NCBI GenBank assembly: GCA_002529455.1
Contig: NYMS01000012.1
Location: 62,001-126,000, forward strand
DNA: 64,000 nucleotides
From: Glycomyces fuscus
GTDB lineage: Bacteria; Actinomycetota; Actinomycetes; Streptosporangiales; Streptosporangiaceae
Direction of reading: 5' to 3'
The position numbers were made by a program, and so were the translations under genes. The notes under the pieces are model-generated. The model was not told the DNA's origin and ran no database searches. It saw nothing but the letters and a program-made list of their open reading frames with translations. Shown piece after piece: positions 27,839-37,176 of this stretch. Every line of letters begins with the position of its first letter. Positions within the stretch are counted from its first letter, which is position 1.

Positions 27839-28294
27839 ATGGCCCCCGCCGAGGAAAGACACTCCGACCTGCTCACCGGGGCCGCGCTCACCGTCTTCCG
27901 CCTCAACGGGCAGTTCCTGTCGGTGGCCGAGGAGCTGGCCCGCACCGCCGGGCTGACCGCCGCGCGCTGGCAGGTGCTCGGCGCGGTGACCCGCGAACCC
28001 CTGCCGGTGTCGGCGGTCGCGCGCCGCTTCGGCACCACCCGGCAGAGCGTGCAGCGCATCGCCGACCTGCTGGTGGAGCAGGGTCTGGCCGAGTACCGGC
28101 CGAACCCCGCGCACAGCCGCGCCAAGCTGCTCGCCGCCACCGGGGAGGGCCTGGACGCCCTGCGCCGGATCAGCCCCGACCACGACCGGGTGGCCGAGGC
28201 CCTGGTCACCGAGCTGGGCGAGGAGGACAGCGCGCGCGTGCTGGAGGCGTTGCGCCAGCTCTCGCGGGCCCTGGACCGGATCGGGAGCGGGTGA
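27839..28294 (+). CDS. MarR-family transcriptional regulator
   Basis: This 151-residue winged-helix repressor has a core at about 35-105 ('[29 protein letters not shown]' in pieces: 'RWQVLGAV', '[27 protein letters not shown]') and a wing '[16 protein letters not shown]'. The C-terminal helix dimerises. No conserved redox cysteine is present, so a small ligand rather than oxidation is the likely signal. It is the second gene of the DJ-1 operon and probably binds the two TGACAG repeats upstream. Confidence 0.9.
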   Translation: MAPAEERHSDLLTGAALTVFRLNGQFLSVAEELARTAGLTAARWQVLGAVTREPLPVSAVARRFGTTRQSVQRIADLLVEQGLAEYRPNPAHSRAKLLAATGEGLDALRRISPDHDRVAEALVTELGEEDSARVLEALRQLSRALDRIGSG

Positions 28295-28398
28295 GCCGCG
28301 GGCAGTATCGTCGGGCGGGTATCCCGTTCGCCCCGGACACGGGCTCAGGACCCGCTCCCCCCGCCTGGGGGCACGCGTCCCGCCAGGAGGAGGACCCC

Positions 28399-29403
28399 AT
28401 GATCGACCTGCGCTCCGACACCGTCACCCGACCCACCCCGGCCATGCGCAGGGCCATGGCCGAGGCCGAGGTCGGCGACGACGTGTGGGGCGAGGACCCG
28501 ACCGTGCGGGAGCTGGAGGAGGAGACCGCCGGACTCCTGGGCAGGGAGGCCGCCCTGTACGTGCCGTCCGGGCACATGGCCAACCAGCTGGGCCTGTACG
28601 TGTCCGCCCGCAGCGGCGAGGAGGTGTGGGCGCACGAGAACCACCACCTCATCGGCGACGAGCAGGGCGCGACCGCGGTGCTGGCCCGGGCCCTGCCGCG
28701 CCTGTACTCGGACGGGCTCGTCCCGACCGACGAACTGCTGGAGTCGTGGATCGCGGGCCGGGGCGACGTCCACCGGGCCGAGCCCGCCCTGGTGTGGCTG
28801 GAGAACACCTTCACCGGCCGGGTCGTGCCGTTGGCGGAGCAGCGCCGGGTCACCGGGTTCGCGCACCGGCACGGGCTGCGCGCGCACCTGGACGGGGCGC
28901 GGCTGTGGAACGCGGCCGCCGCCCTGGGAGTCGATCCGGCCCGGGTCGCGGACGGGTTCGACACGGTGTCGGTGTGCTTCTCCAAGGGCCTGGGCGCCCC
29001 GGTGGGCTCGGCTCTGGCCGGGGACGCCGACACCGTGCGAAGAGCCCGGCGCGCCCGCAAACTGCTGGGCGCGGGGATGCGCCAGGCCGGCATCATCGCC
29101 GCCGGGGCCCTGTACGCGCTGCGCCACCACCGGAAGCGGGTGGTCGAGGACCACGAGCGCGCCGCGGAGCTGGCCCGGCTGATCACCGAGCGGTCCGGAC
29201 TGGACGCGCGGGCGCGGACCAACATGGTGCTGGTGCCGACCCCGGCCGGACAGGGCGCGCGCTACGCCGAGGCCTTCGCCCGCCACGGGGTCGCGGGGCT
29301 GGGTATCGGCGACGCCGTCCGCCTGGTGGTGCACCTGGAGACCACCGACCGCGACGTCGAGGAGGCCGCCCGGGGCGTGGCCGGGGCCGCCGCCGAGCTG
29401 TGA
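28399..29403 (+). CDS. ltaE: Low-specificity L-threonine aldolase
   Basis: PLP enzyme cleaving L-threonine/allo-threonine to glycine and acetaldehyde. The 334 residues begin '[20 protein letters not shown]', the family hallmark. '[16 protein letters not shown]', the stacking His in 'HENHHL', '[11 protein letters not shown]', and the PLP lysine Lys196 in '[12 protein letters not shown]' are also present. ATG 28399 follows AGGAGGAGG, an unusually strong ribosome site. It is 104 bp after marR and seems independent of it. Confidence 0.95.
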   Translation: MIDLRSDTVTRPTPAMRRAMAEAEVGDDVWGEDPTVRELEEETAGLLGREAALYVPSGHMANQLGLYVSARSGEEVWAHENHHLIGDEQGATAVLARALPRLYSDGLVPTDELLESWIAGRGDVHRAEPALVWLENTFTGRVVPLAEQRRVTGFAHRHGLRAHLDGARLWNAAAALGVDPARVADGFDTVSVCFSKGLGAPVGSALAGDADTVRRARRARKLLGAGMRQAGIIAAGALYALRHHRKRVVEDHERAAELARLITERSGLDARARTNMVLVPTPAGQGARYAEAFARHGVAGLGIGDAVRLVVHLETTDRDVEEAARGVAGAAAEL

Positions 29404-29512
29404 CCCCGGCGGCCGGGCGGGACGGCCCCGCGACCTAGACTGTGCCGATCGCCTGACCGCCCGGCGCTGCCGCGGGCGTGCCCCGCGTCACAACGCGTAG
29501 TAGCATTTCGCG

Positions 29513-29527
29513 TATGACATTGTCGTA
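29513..29527 (+). promoter_or_regulatory. GylR box 1, upstream of gylR
   Basis: TATGACATTGTCGTA, 22 bp upstream of the gylR start; this copy is almost palindromic. It shares WTGTCGTA with the boxes before glpK and glpD, implying autoregulation. Confidence 0.7.
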
Positions 29528-29548
29528 CTAGAGAGTGGTAGCACCGCA

Positions 29549-30340
29549 ATGCCGGGAAGAATCCAGTCGATCGAACGCGCGGCGGCCATCCTCCGGATCC
29601 TGGCCACCGGCGCCCGCGGGCTCAGCCTGGCGGAGATCTCCCGGTCCCTGGAACTGCCCAAGGGCACCGTGCTCGGCATCCTGCGCACCCTCCAGCACGT
29701 GGGCTTCGTCGAGCAGGACCCCGAGTCGGGCCGCTACCGCCTGGGCGGGGGCATGCTCAGCCTGGGCACCCGCTACCTGGACGGCAACGAGCTGCGCACC
29801 CGTGCCCTGAACTGGGCGGACAGCCTGGCCTCACGCAGCGGCGAGAGCGTGCGGATCGGAACGCTGCACAAGCACCAGGTGCTCGTGGTCCACCACGTGT
29901 TCCGGCCCGACGCCTCCCAGCAGACCCTGGACGTGGGCGCCCTCCTGCCGCTGCACGCCACCGCCATCGGCAAGGTCCTCATGGCCTTCGACCCCCTGGC
30001 GGCCCCCGAGGAGGACCCGGCCGTGGTCGAGAGCGGCGGGGCCCCGGCCCTGACCTCCTTCACCCGGCACACCGTCACCTCCCCCGCCGCACTGGAGCGC
30101 CAGCTCGACGGGGTGCGCGACAACGGCTGGGCGTGGGAGGCCGAGGAACTCGTGGACGGCGAGGTCTCCATCGCCGCGCCCATCCGCGACCGGCGCGGCA
30201 CGACCGTCGGCGCCATCGGGGTGCGCGGGGCCGTCGAGCGCCTGCGCGGGGAGGGGGGCAGGCCCGACATGGAGCAGGTCTCCTACGTGCGCGACGCCGC
30301 GCGGGCCATCTCCCGCGAACTCGGCGTCACCCCCTACTGA
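29549..30340 (+). CDS. gylR: IclR-family regulator of the glycerol regulon (GylR type)
   Basis: This 263-residue repressor begins 'MPGRIQSIERAAAILRILATG', as in Streptomyces GylR. The HTH at 20-65 is 'LSLAEISRSLELPKGTVLGILRTLQ'-like (core 'EISRSLELPKGTVLGILR'). The C-terminal effector domain has 'LPLHATAIGKVLMA' and 'IAAPIRDRRGTTVGAIGVRG'. Family knowledge: GylR represses glycerol uptake genes and responds to glycerol or glycerol 3-phosphate. Its position directly before glpK - glpF - glpD and the shared operator motif make that role likely here. ATG 29549 is preceded by a weak site. Confidence 0.92.
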   Translation: MPGRIQSIERAAAILRILATGARGLSLAEISRSLELPKGTVLGILRTLQHVGFVEQDPESGRYRLGGGMLSLGTRYLDGNELRTRALNWADSLASRSGESVRIGTLHKHQVLVVHHVFRPDASQQTLDVGALLPLHATAIGKVLMAFDPLAAPEEDPAVVESGGAPALTSFTRHTVTSPAALERQLDGVRDNGWAWEAEELVDGEVSIAAPIRDRRGTTVGAIGVRGAVERLRGEGGRPDMEQVSYVRDAARAISRELGVTPY

Positions 30341-30548
30341 GCGCCGCTGGTCCGGGCTCCGCCCGGCCCCGTCCCGCGTCCGGGTGCGCGGTGGGGGCGG
30401 CGCCCCCGGCGCCCACGACGGTTCGGCCCCCTCCCCCGCGCATCCGCCTCCGGCGGCCCCGCGGGCGCTCGGGCCGCGCCCGCGGAGCGGCTCCCGCGCG
30501 GCGGCTTCCGGCCTCCGCCCACGGCTGGCAGCGTTGCCGACGGGCGGC

Positions 30549-30611
30549 GTGACGCACGCGACACGATTGCGTCACGCGGCCTTGACATGGGAAGGAAAGA
30601 CGGATGAAACT
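30549..30611 (+). promoter_or_regulatory. Putative glpK promoter with upstream inverted repeat
   Basis: GTGACGCA (30549-30556) and TGCGTCAC (30568-30575) form an 8-bp inverted repeat with an 11-bp spacer. TTGACA at 30582-30587 is a consensus -35; GAAACT at 30606-30611, 18 bp on, is a possible -10. The GylR box starts 12 bp further. The rest of the 30341-30548 gap is GC-rich and empty. Confidence 0.55.
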
Positions 30612-30623
30612 AACGGCTACTCA

Positions 30624-30638
30624 TACGTCAATGTCGTA
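30624..30638 (+). promoter_or_regulatory. GylR box 2, upstream of glpK
   Basis: TACGTCAATGTCGTA, between the putative -10 and the glpK start. It matches box 1 at 12 of 15 positions. Confidence 0.7.
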
Positions 30639-30711
30639 CAACGTGCGGGTTTAATCCGAAACCGTGTGCGTCCGGCCCCGTCCCGAGCCCCACCCTGAAG
30701 GCGAGCACCCG

Positions 30712-32211
30712 ATGAGTCAGCAGTACGTCGCCGCGATCGACCAGGGCACCACGTCGAGCCGCTGCATCCTCTTCGACCGCGACGGACGTATCGTCTCGGT
30801 CGACCAACGCGAACACAGGCAGATCTTCCCCCAGCCCGGCTGGGTCGAACACGACGCCGTGGAGATCTGGACCAACGTCGAGGCGGTCGTCCAGGGTGCC
30901 CTGGAGAAGAACGACATCACCCCCGACCAGATCGCGGCCATCGGCATCACCAACCAGCGCGAGACCACCGTGGTCTGGGACCGCGAGACGGGCGAGCCGG
31001 TCCACAACGCCATCGTCTGGCAGGACACCCGCACCGACGACCTGGCCCGCGAGCTGGGCGGCGAGGAGGGGCAGGACCGCTTCCGCGAACGGTGCGGGCT
31101 GCCGCTGGCCACCTACTTCTCCGGCCCCAAGCTGCGCTGGCTGCTCGACAACGTCGACGGCCTGCGCGGGCGCGCCGAGCGCGGCGAGGTCCTGTTCGGC
31201 ACCATGGACACCTGGATCATCTGGAAGCTGACGGGCCGCCACGTCACCGACGTGACCAACGCCAGCCGCACCATGCTGATGAACCTGGCCACCCTCCAGT
31301 GGGACCCCGAGATCCTGGAGGCCATGGGCATCCCCGAGGGCGTCCTGCCCGAGATCCGCTCGTCCTCGGAGGTCTACGGCGAGGCCCGCGGCTACCTGGC
31401 CGGAACCCCCGTCGCCTCCTCGCTCGGCGACCAGCACGCCGCCCTGTTCGGCCAGACCTGCTTCGACCCGGGCGACGTCAAGGGCACCTACGGCACCGGC
31501 ACCTTCCTGGTGATGAACACCGGCACCGAGCCGGTCACCTCCGAGAACGGCCTGCTCACCACGCTGGGCTACAAGCTCGGCGACCAGCCGGCCGTGTACG
31601 CCCTGGAGGGCTCCATCGCCGTGACCGGGTCCCTGGTGCAGTGGCTGCGCGACAACCTGGGCCTGATCTCCACCGCGCCCGAGATCGAGACCCTGGCCCG
31701 CACCGTGGAGGACAACGGCGGCTGCTACATCGTGCCCGCCTTCTCCGGCCTGTTCGCACCGCACTGGCGCAGCGACGCGCGCGGCGTCGTGGCGGGCCTG
31801 ACCGGCTACGTCAACAAGGGCCACATCGCGCGCGCCGTCCTGGAGGCGACCGCCTGGCAGACCCGCGAGGTCGTCGACGCGATGAACGCCGACGCGCCCA
31901 TGGAGCTGACCACGCTCAAGGTGGACGGCGGCATGACCGCCGACAACCTGCTCATGCAGATCCTCTCCGACGTGCTCGACACCGAGGTCGTGCGCCCGAT
32001 GGTCGCCGAGACCACCTGCCTGGGCGCCGCCTACGCCGCGGGGCTGGCCGTGGGCTACTGGCCCGACACCGAGACGCTGCGCGTCAACTGGCACAAGGCC
32101 GCCGAGTGGACCCCGAAGATGGAGTCCGCCGTCCGCGACCGCGAGTACCGCAACTGGAACAAGGCCGTGCGCCGCACCCTGGACTGGGTCGAGCACGAGG
32201 ACGCCCGGTAG
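30712..32211 (+). CDS. glpK: Glycerol kinase
   Basis: ATP-dependent phosphorylation of glycerol to sn-glycerol 3-phosphate. The 499 residues are full-length FGGY kinase with '[15 protein letters not shown]' at the N-terminus (phosphate-binding loop). The FGGY signatures are '[13 protein letters not shown]', '[14 protein letters not shown]', and '[15 protein letters not shown]' with the catalytic aspartate region. ATG 30712 has a GAAGG-type site. First structural gene of the glycerol cluster; the aquaglyceroporin follows instead of preceding it. Confidence 0.97.
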   Translation: MSQQYVAAIDQGTTSSRCILFDRDGRIVSVDQREHRQIFPQPGWVEHDAVEIWTNVEAVVQGALEKNDITPDQIAAIGITNQRETTVVWDRETGEPVHNAIVWQDTRTDDLARELGGEEGQDRFRERCGLPLATYFSGPKLRWLLDNVDGLRGRAERGEVLFGTMDTWIIWKLTGRHVTDVTNASRTMLMNLATLQWDPEILEAMGIPEGVLPEIRSSSEVYGEARGYLAGTPVASSLGDQHAALFGQTCFDPGDVKGTYGTGTFLVMNTGTEPVTSENGLLTTLGYKLGDQPAVYALEGSIAVTGSLVQWLRDNLGLISTAPEIETLARTVEDNGGCYIVPAFSGLFAPHWRSDARGVVAGLTGYVNKGHIARAVLEATAWQTREVVDAMNADAPMELTTLKVDGGMTADNLLMQILSDVLDTEVVRPMVAETTCLGAAYAAGLAVGYWPDTETLRVNWHKAAEWTPKMESAVRDREYRNWNKAVRRTLDWVEHEDAR

Positions 32212-32240
32212 CACACGGGTGACACCACCCCACCGAACAA

Positions 32241-32287
32241 CCGGTCCCCGGGAGCTCCGGCTGCCACCTTCGGCTCCCGGGAACCGG
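32241..32287. terminator. Stem-loop between glpK and glpF
   Basis: CCCGGGAGC (32247-32255) pairs with GCTCCCGGG (32273-32281), extended by flanking GGT/ACC pairs, in the 213-bp intergenic space. It may be a partial terminator or an mRNA-stabilising structure. Confidence 0.55.
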
Positions 32288-32424
32288 CCCGCGGAGCGCC
32301 CCGCGCTCCGCTCCATCCCATCCCTGTGACGGGTGCGTCCGATTATCCCCCGCCTCCGGCCCGTACCGGTCGGCTGGGGTGAGGCCCCCGTGACCCGGCT
32401 CCCCCTGACGGGGCGGAGGTCTCC

Positions 32425-33177
32425 ATGGTCTATCTGGCAGAGTTCGTCGGTACGGCGATCCTGATCCTGCTCGGCGGCGGTGTCGTCGCTGGTGTCTCCC
32501 TCGCACGCTCCAAGGCCCTCAACGGCGGCTGGATCGTCGTCACCTTCGGCTGGGGCATGGCGGTCGCGATGGCCGTCTACGTCGTCGGCGCCACCAGCGG
32601 CGCCCACATCAACCCGGCGGTCACGCTCGGCCTGGCCAGCGTCGGCGAGTTCGCCTGGGCCCAGGTCCCGGGCTACGTCCTGGCCCAGCTGGGCGGCGCG
32701 TTCACCGGCGCCGTCCTGGTCTACCTGGTCTACCTCCCGCACTGGAAGCTCACCGACGACCCGGACGCGAAGCTGGGCGTGTTCAGCACCGCTCCGGCCG
32801 TGCGCAACCCGGTGGCCAACTTCATCACCGAGGTCGTCGGCACCGCGATGCTGCTCCTGGGCGTGCTGGGCATCGGCGCGAACTCCGGCTACGTCTCCAT
32901 CGACGGCGGCGTCGACCTGAGCGGCCTGTTCACCAACGGCCTCGCGCCGCTGCTGACCGGTCTGCTGGTGCTGGCGATCGGCCTGTCCCTGGGCGGCCCG
33001 ACGGGGTACGCCATCAACCCGGCCCGCGACCTGGGACCGCGCATCGCGCACGCCGTGCTGCCGATCCCCGGCAAGGGCCCGTCCGACTGGGGGTACGCCT
33101 GGATCCCGGTGGTCGCCCCCCTGGTGGGCGGTGTGATCGGCGCGTGGATCTGGAGGCTCACCGGGTTCGGCAGCTGA
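32425..33177 (+). CDS. glpF: Glycerol uptake facilitator (aquaglyceroporin)
   Basis: MIP-family channel for glycerol entry; 250 residues with six membrane helices and two half-helices. The two pore motifs are 'HINPAVT' (Asn63) and 'AINPARDLGPR' (Asn198). The Arg and Asp after the second NPA are those of glycerol-permeable members. ATG 32425 follows GGAGGT. It lies between glpK and glpD; glycerol entering here is trapped by GlpK. Confidence 0.96.
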   Translation: MVYLAEFVGTAILILLGGGVVAGVSLARSKALNGGWIVVTFGWGMAVAMAVYVVGATSGAHINPAVTLGLASVGEFAWAQVPGYVLAQLGGAFTGAVLVYLVYLPHWKLTDDPDAKLGVFSTAPAVRNPVANFITEVVGTAMLLLGVLGIGANSGYVSIDGGVDLSGLFTNGLAPLLTGLLVLAIGLSLGGPTGYAINPARDLGPRIAHAVLPIPGKGPSDWGYAWIPVVAPLVGGVIGAWIWRLTGFGS

Positions 33178-33280
33178 CCGGCTCCGGGTCGGTGGCGGTG
33201 CGGCCTCCGCCCCCGGCCCCTCCGGCACCGCAGGCTCCTCTCCCCCGGCCCGCCGCGGCGGAGCCGGTCCCCCCTCCCCG

Positions 33281-33316
33281 CCCCGGGGCGTTCCGCGTAC
33301 ACCGAACGCCCCGGGG
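33281..33316. terminator. Terminator after glpF
   Basis: 13-bp perfect stem (33281-33293 with 33304-33316), 10-nt loop, 104 bp past the glpF stop. glpD therefore probably has its own promoter. Confidence 0.8.
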
Positions 33317-33364
33317 CTCGCCTGTGCGCGCCCTCCGGCGAGCCGACCGCGCACACCACCAAAG

Positions 33365-33379
33365 TTCGACAATGCCGCA
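33365..33379 (-). promoter_or_regulatory. GylR box 3 (inverted), distal glpD promoter
   Basis: On the minus strand TGCGGCATTGTCGAA, matching the box at 33500 at 13 of 15 positions. The two are 135 bp apart and in opposite orientation. Confidence 0.55.
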
Positions 33380-33499
33380 TCTCCCGTGCCCCCTGTGTTC
33401 ATCCGGCTCCCCTGGGCAACGCACGGCGGAAGTTTCTCCGTCCTGCGCGGCCGCTCGGCCCACTTTCTCGGCCGGAACACCCCCTCTTCTTCACCAGCG

Positions 33500-33514
33500 T
33501 TCGGCATTGTCGTA
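33500..33514 (+). promoter_or_regulatory. GylR box 4, proximal glpD promoter
   Basis: TTCGGCATTGTCGTA, 85 bp upstream of glpD. Aligned copies give the consensus TwyGnCAwTGTCGTA. Confidence 0.7.
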
Positions 33515-33598
33515 TTATGAACGCGGTACATCGCCTGAAACGTGGAGACTGTTCAGGTACACGCGAGGCCCCCTCCATCCCTCCGAGGAGCACCAGCC

Positions 33599-35167
33599 AT
33601 GACCGTCAGCGCCAGCCACAACCGCATCGCCTCGTCGCGCTCCCGCACACGCGACGAGCTCACCCGGGGGACCTTCGACCTTCTGGTCGTCGGCGGCGGG
33701 ATCCTCGGGACCTCCGTCGCCTGGACCGCCACCCAGGCGGGCCTGCGCGTGGCCATGGTCGACTCCGGGGACTTCGCCGGGGCCACCTCCAGCGCCTCCT
33801 CCAAGCTGGTGCACGGCGGCCTGCGCTACCTGCAGACCGGCAACGTGCGCCTGGTCGCCGAGAACCACCGGGAGCGGCGCTCCCTGGCCTCCGACGTGGC
33901 CCCGCACCTGGTCAACCACATGCCGTTCCTGGTCCCGATCTACTCCGGCGGCCCGCACGGGGCCGCGAAGATGGGCGCCGGGGTGTTCCTGTACTCGGCC
34001 CTGTCCGCCTTCGGCGACGGCATGGGCCGCCTGCTCTCCCCCACCCAGGCGCGGCGGCTCGCCCCGGGCCTGCGCACCGACGGCCTGCGCTCGGTGGCCG
34101 CCTACAGCGACCACCAGATGAACGACAGCCGGATGGCCGTCATGTCCGTGCGCGCCGCCGTGGACGCGGGCGCGGTGGTGCTCAACCACGCCGAGGTCGT
34201 GGGGCTGCGCACCACCCGGGGCCGGGTCACCGGTGCCGACCTGCGCGACCGCGTCGACGGCGGGGAGTTCGGCATCGACGCGCGGCTGGTCCTCAACGCG
34301 ACCGGCCCGTGGGTGGACCGGCTGCGGAGGATGGAGGACCCCTCCGCCGCGCCCAGCGTCCGCCTGTCCAAGGGCGCGCACCTGGTGCTGCGGACCCCCG
34401 AGCCCTGGCGCGCCGCGCTGACCATCCCCGTGGACAAGTACCGGGTGTCCTTCGCGATCCCGTGGGAGGGCAGGCTGCTGCTGGGCACCACCGACGAGGA
34501 GTACACCGGGGACCCGGCCGACGTGTCGGTCGTGCCCGCCGACGTGGAGCAGATCCTGGGCGAGGCCGCGCTGGGCATCGACGCGCCCTACCTGGACGCC
34601 TCCCACGTCGACTACTCGTTCGCGGGGCTGCGGGTGCTGCCCGGGGGCCCCGGCGGCACCAGCGCGGCCAAGCGCGAGACCGTGGTCAGCCAGGGCCGGG
34701 GCGGGATGCTCTCGGTGGCGGGCGGCAAGTGGACGACCTACCGCCACATCGGCCGCGCCGTCCTGGAGGAGCTGCGCAAGGTGAACGCGGTCCCGCTGTC
34801 CGAGGACATGGCCGACCCGCTGCGCACGGTGCCGCTGCCCGGGCTGGCCAGCCCGGACGCGGTGACCCAGCGGCTCATCACCGACCGCGCGCCCGGCGCC
34901 CCGCTGGACCCGCTGGTGGCCCGTCACCTGGCGTCGCACTACGGGAGCCTGGCCATGGACATCGCGGCGATGGTGCGCGAGGAGCCGCAGCTGGGCGAGC
35001 GCATCCACCCCGACGGTCCCGACATCTGGGCGCAGGTGGTCTTCGCCCGCGACCGCGAGTGGGCGGTGACCGTGGACGACGCCCTGCGCCGCCGCACCAC
35101 GGTGACCGTGCGGGGGCTGGACACCCCCGAGGTGCGCCGGCGCACCGAGGCCCTGCTGGAGGGCTGA
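33599..35167 (+). CDS. glpD: Glycerol-3-phosphate dehydrogenase, FAD-dependent (respiratory)
   Basis: Membrane-associated flavoenzyme oxidising glycerol 3-phosphate to dihydroxyacetone phosphate and passing electrons to the quinone pool. The 522 residues have the N-terminal FAD motif 'DLLVVGGGILGTSVA'. 'SSASSKLVHGGLRYLQTGNVRLV' (core 'SKLVHGGLRYL') is the GlpD signature, 'VAGGKWTTYR' lies later, and the C-terminal helical domain has 'FARDREWAVTVDDALRRRT'. ATG 33599 follows GAGGAGC. It completes the pathway of GlpF and GlpK; expression is probably controlled by GylR through the two upstream boxes. Confidence 0.97.
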   Translation: MTVSASHNRIASSRSRTRDELTRGTFDLLVVGGGILGTSVAWTATQAGLRVAMVDSGDFAGATSSASSKLVHGGLRYLQTGNVRLVAENHRERRSLASDVAPHLVNHMPFLVPIYSGGPHGAAKMGAGVFLYSALSAFGDGMGRLLSPTQARRLAPGLRTDGLRSVAAYSDHQMNDSRMAVMSVRAAVDAGAVVLNHAEVVGLRTTRGRVTGADLRDRVDGGEFGIDARLVLNATGPWVDRLRRMEDPSAAPSVRLSKGAHLVLRTPEPWRAALTIPVDKYRVSFAIPWEGRLLLGTTDEEYTGDPADVSVVPADVEQILGEAALGIDAPYLDASHVDYSFAGLRVLPGGPGGTSAAKRETVVSQGRGGMLSVAGGKWTTYRHIGRAVLEELRKVNAVPLSEDMADPLRTVPLPGLASPDAVTQRLITDRAPGAPLDPLVARHLASHYGSLAMDIAAMVREEPQLGERIHPDGPDIWAQVVFARDREWAVTVDDALRRRTTVTVRGLDTPEVRRRTEALLEG

Positions 35168-35175
35168 GCTCCACT

Positions 35176-35215
35176 CCCCGCGAAGGCCCGGACGCGCGTC
35201 CGGGCCTTCGCGGGG
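35176..35215. terminator. Terminator of glpD: perfect 40-bp palindrome
   Basis: 20 bp mirrored exactly (35176-35195 with 35196-35215) starting 8 bp after the stop codon. In RNA this folds to an 18-bp stem with a tetraloop. Confidence 0.93.
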
Positions 35216-35244
35216 CGGCCCCTCCGGGGCCCGGACGCGCGAAC

Positions 35245-35275
35245 GCCCCGGAAGGCGGTGCCTTCCGGGGCGTCC
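35245..35275. terminator. Terminator of cspA
   Basis: 14-bp perfect stem (35245-35258 with 35262-35275) with a 3-nt loop, 16 bp past the cspA stop. Together with the previous palindrome it separates two convergent genes. Confidence 0.9.
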
Positions 35276-35291
35276 AGCGAGTTATCGCGTG

Positions 35292-35495
35292 CTAGATCGC
35301 GACGACGTTCTCGGCCTGCGGGCCACGGGTGCCCTGGACGATCTCGAACTCCACGCGCTGGTTCTCCTCCAGGTTACGGAAGCCCGAACCCTGGATGGCG
35401 CTGTAGTGAACGAAGGCGTCGGGGCCGCCGCCGTCGGGGGAGATGAAGCCGAAGCCCTTCTCGCCGTTGAACCACTTCACAGTTCCCTGAGCCAT
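35292..35495 (-). CDS. cspA: Cold-shock protein, CspA family
   Basis: This 67-residue single OB-fold RNA chaperone binds single-stranded RNA/DNA with aromatic residues. The RNP1 motif 'KGFGFI' and RNP2 'FVHYSAI' are intact, and it starts '[17 protein letters not shown]', the standard sequence. AAGGAGAG precedes ATG 35495. The upstream 150 bp is markedly AT-richer and could be the long, structured 5' leader usual for such genes. Actinomycetes have several paralogues, and cold inducibility of this one is not shown. Confidence 0.97.
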   Translation of the reverse strand: MAQGTVKWFNGEKGFGFISPDGGGPDAFVHYSAIQGSGFRNLEENQRVEFEIVQGTRGPQAENVVAI

Positions 35496-36209
35496 GTTCT
35501 CTCCTTCAGCTCGGTGTACACGGACGCAAACTCACGTCCGCGAATTGCCGCGAGCCGGACTCCCTTGAAGAAACCGCCCGCCGGTCACAAACTCCGCGGG
35601 CAAGACACCAACTGCGAAATTCAACGACTAACAATCACTTTGAACGTACCACAGACGGGCGCGCCAGCGGAGGATTCCGGTGTGGCAACCCGCACGGCCC
35701 GCCGGGGAATACCGGCGGATCTTCCAGGGTACCCCCGCCACGCGGGCGATCGCGCACCGGGACATCACGTCCCGTTCAGGCGGACGTCACCGGCATGTCG
35801 TCCGCGCACCTCAGGACGGGTGCGTCCGTGACCGCGCCCGGGGCGGGGACGGAACCGGCCGCGGCCGCGGGGCGCGCGGCCCGCCGGGCGGCAGGAGGCC
35901 CCGGGAGAGGCCCGTGGACGCCTCCGGAGCGCTCCCGCCGACGGTCGGCCGGGCGGGCCCCCGTGAGAGGGCCCGTACGGACGCCCGAGGACCAGGGGCG
36001 TCCACCCGCGTTTCCTCATCGGATTCCCCGTTCCCCGTGGACGGCGCCCGGATCCCGCGCGGAGGACACCCGCGTGCGCTCCCCCGCCCCGTCCGCCGGG
36101 CCGGAGCCGGGGTCCGGCCCTCGCCCGGACCGGACCGGGCGCTCGTGCCCCCGTTTCCGGAGGGCGGGCACGGGTGCGGCGGGGGCGCGAGGGGGCCGGA
36201 AAAGACCGA
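35496..36209. other. Intergenic region upstream of cspA
   Basis: 35496-35660 is the cspA promoter/leader region of lower GC. From 35660 to 36209 I see only Arg/Pro/Gly-rich spurious frames and no recognisable gene. Confidence 0.45.
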
Positions 36210-36236
36210 GGCGCCCGCGGGGGGTGGACGGGCGCC
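36210..36236. terminator. Likely terminator of the second Opp/Dpp operon
   Basis: GGCGCCCG (36210-36217) pairs with CGGGCGCC (36229-36236), loop 11 nt, 23 bp past the last gene's stop codon. Confidence 0.6.
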
Positions 36237-36259
36237 GGGATGAGGGGAGCGGTGGGGGC

Positions 36260-37168
36260 TCAGCCCTGGTCGATCCCCACGAAGTGGCCCTCCTCGACCT
36301 CGATCAGCGGGGCGGAGTCCTCGTCGGGCGCCGTCGGCAGGACGACGTTCTCGGGAGGGTTGGCCGCCAGCTCGGCGTCGACCTCGGCCCAGGTGCGGTG
36401 CAGCTGCGGCACACAGGACAGCAGGTGGCGGCTGTAGGGGTGCAGCGGGTTGTCGAAGACCCTGAGCGTCGGCCCCATCTCGGCGATCGCGCCCTTGCGC
36501 AGGATCACCGACTTGTCGCTGACGTAGTTGCCCAGCGACAGGTCGTGGGTGACGAACAGGATGCCCAGGCCGCGCTCCTTGAGGTCGGCGAGCAGGTTGA
36601 GCACGTCGATACGCGTGGAGGCGTCGAGCATGCTGATGATCTCGTCGGCGACCAGCAGCTTGATGTCCAGCAGCAGCGCCCGCGCGATCAGCAGGCGCTG
36701 CAACTGGCCGCCGCTGAGCTGGTGCGGGTACTTGTTGAGGACGTTGCCCGGGTCCAGGCGCACCGTGGCCAGCGCGTCCAGCACCTTGTCCCGCCACTCC
36801 GTCTCCGGGGTCCTCGGGAAGTAGGAGGTGCGGACCATCTCGAAGACGCGGTCGGCCTTGAAGATGGGGTTGAAGCAGCTGAACGGGTCCTGGAAGACCC
36901 CCTGCACGCGGCGGTAGTACTCCTTGCGCGCGGTGTGGCCCTTGATGGTGGTGATGTCGGTGCCCTCGAAGGTGATGCTCCCCGAGGTCGGCTTGAACAG
37001 GCCCAGCACCATCTTGCCGAGGGTGCTCTTGCCGCTGCCGCTCTCACCGATGAGCGAGACGACCTCGCCCGCCCCCACCGTGAGGCTCACGTCGCGGACG
37101 GCGCGCAGGCGGCCGCCGCCGAACGCGCCCACCTTGTACACCTTGTGCACGTGGCTGAGTTCCAGCAC
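36260..37168 (-). CDS. Oligosaccharide/oligopeptide-type ABC importer, ATP-binding subunit (DppF-like)
   Basis: This 302-residue ATPase is the last gene of the LacI-linked operon. Walker A is 'GESGSGKST', signature 'LSGGQLQRLLIARALL', H-loop 'FVTHDLSLG'. Walker B reads 'LLVADEIISMLD': the catalytic Glu is kept, but the usual Pro after it is Ile. The C-terminal extension is shorter than in the first operon and lacks the Cys-rich oligopeptide motif. Start ATG 37168; 8 bp separate it from the previous gene. The substrate is inferred from the LacI/CelR-type operators, not from the ATPase. Confidence 0.9.
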   Translation of the reverse strand: MLELSHVHKVYKVGAFGGGRLRAVRDVSLTVGAGEVVSLIGESGSGKSTLGKMVLGLFKPTSGSITFEGTDITTIKGHTARKEYYRRVQGVFQDPFSCFNPIFKADRVFEMVRTSYFPRTPETEWRDKVLDALATVRLDPGNVLNKYPHQLSGGQLQRLLIARALLLDIKLLVADEIISMLDASTRIDVLNLLADLKERGLGILFVTHDLSLGNYVSDKSVILRKGAIAEMGPTLRVFDNPLHPYSRHLLSCVPQLHRTWAEVDAELAANPPENVVLPTAPDEDSAPLIEVEEGHFVGIDQG

Positions 37169-37176
37169 GGTCTACC

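Noticed and set aside
30628..33531. Open frame of 967 codons antisense to glpK and glpF
   Set aside because: Shadow of two textbook genes; no domain or start signal of its own.
35795..36243. Open frames in the GC-rich gap before the second importer
   Set aside because: Low-complexity Arg/Pro/Gly translations with no start signal, typical of non-coding high-GC DNA.
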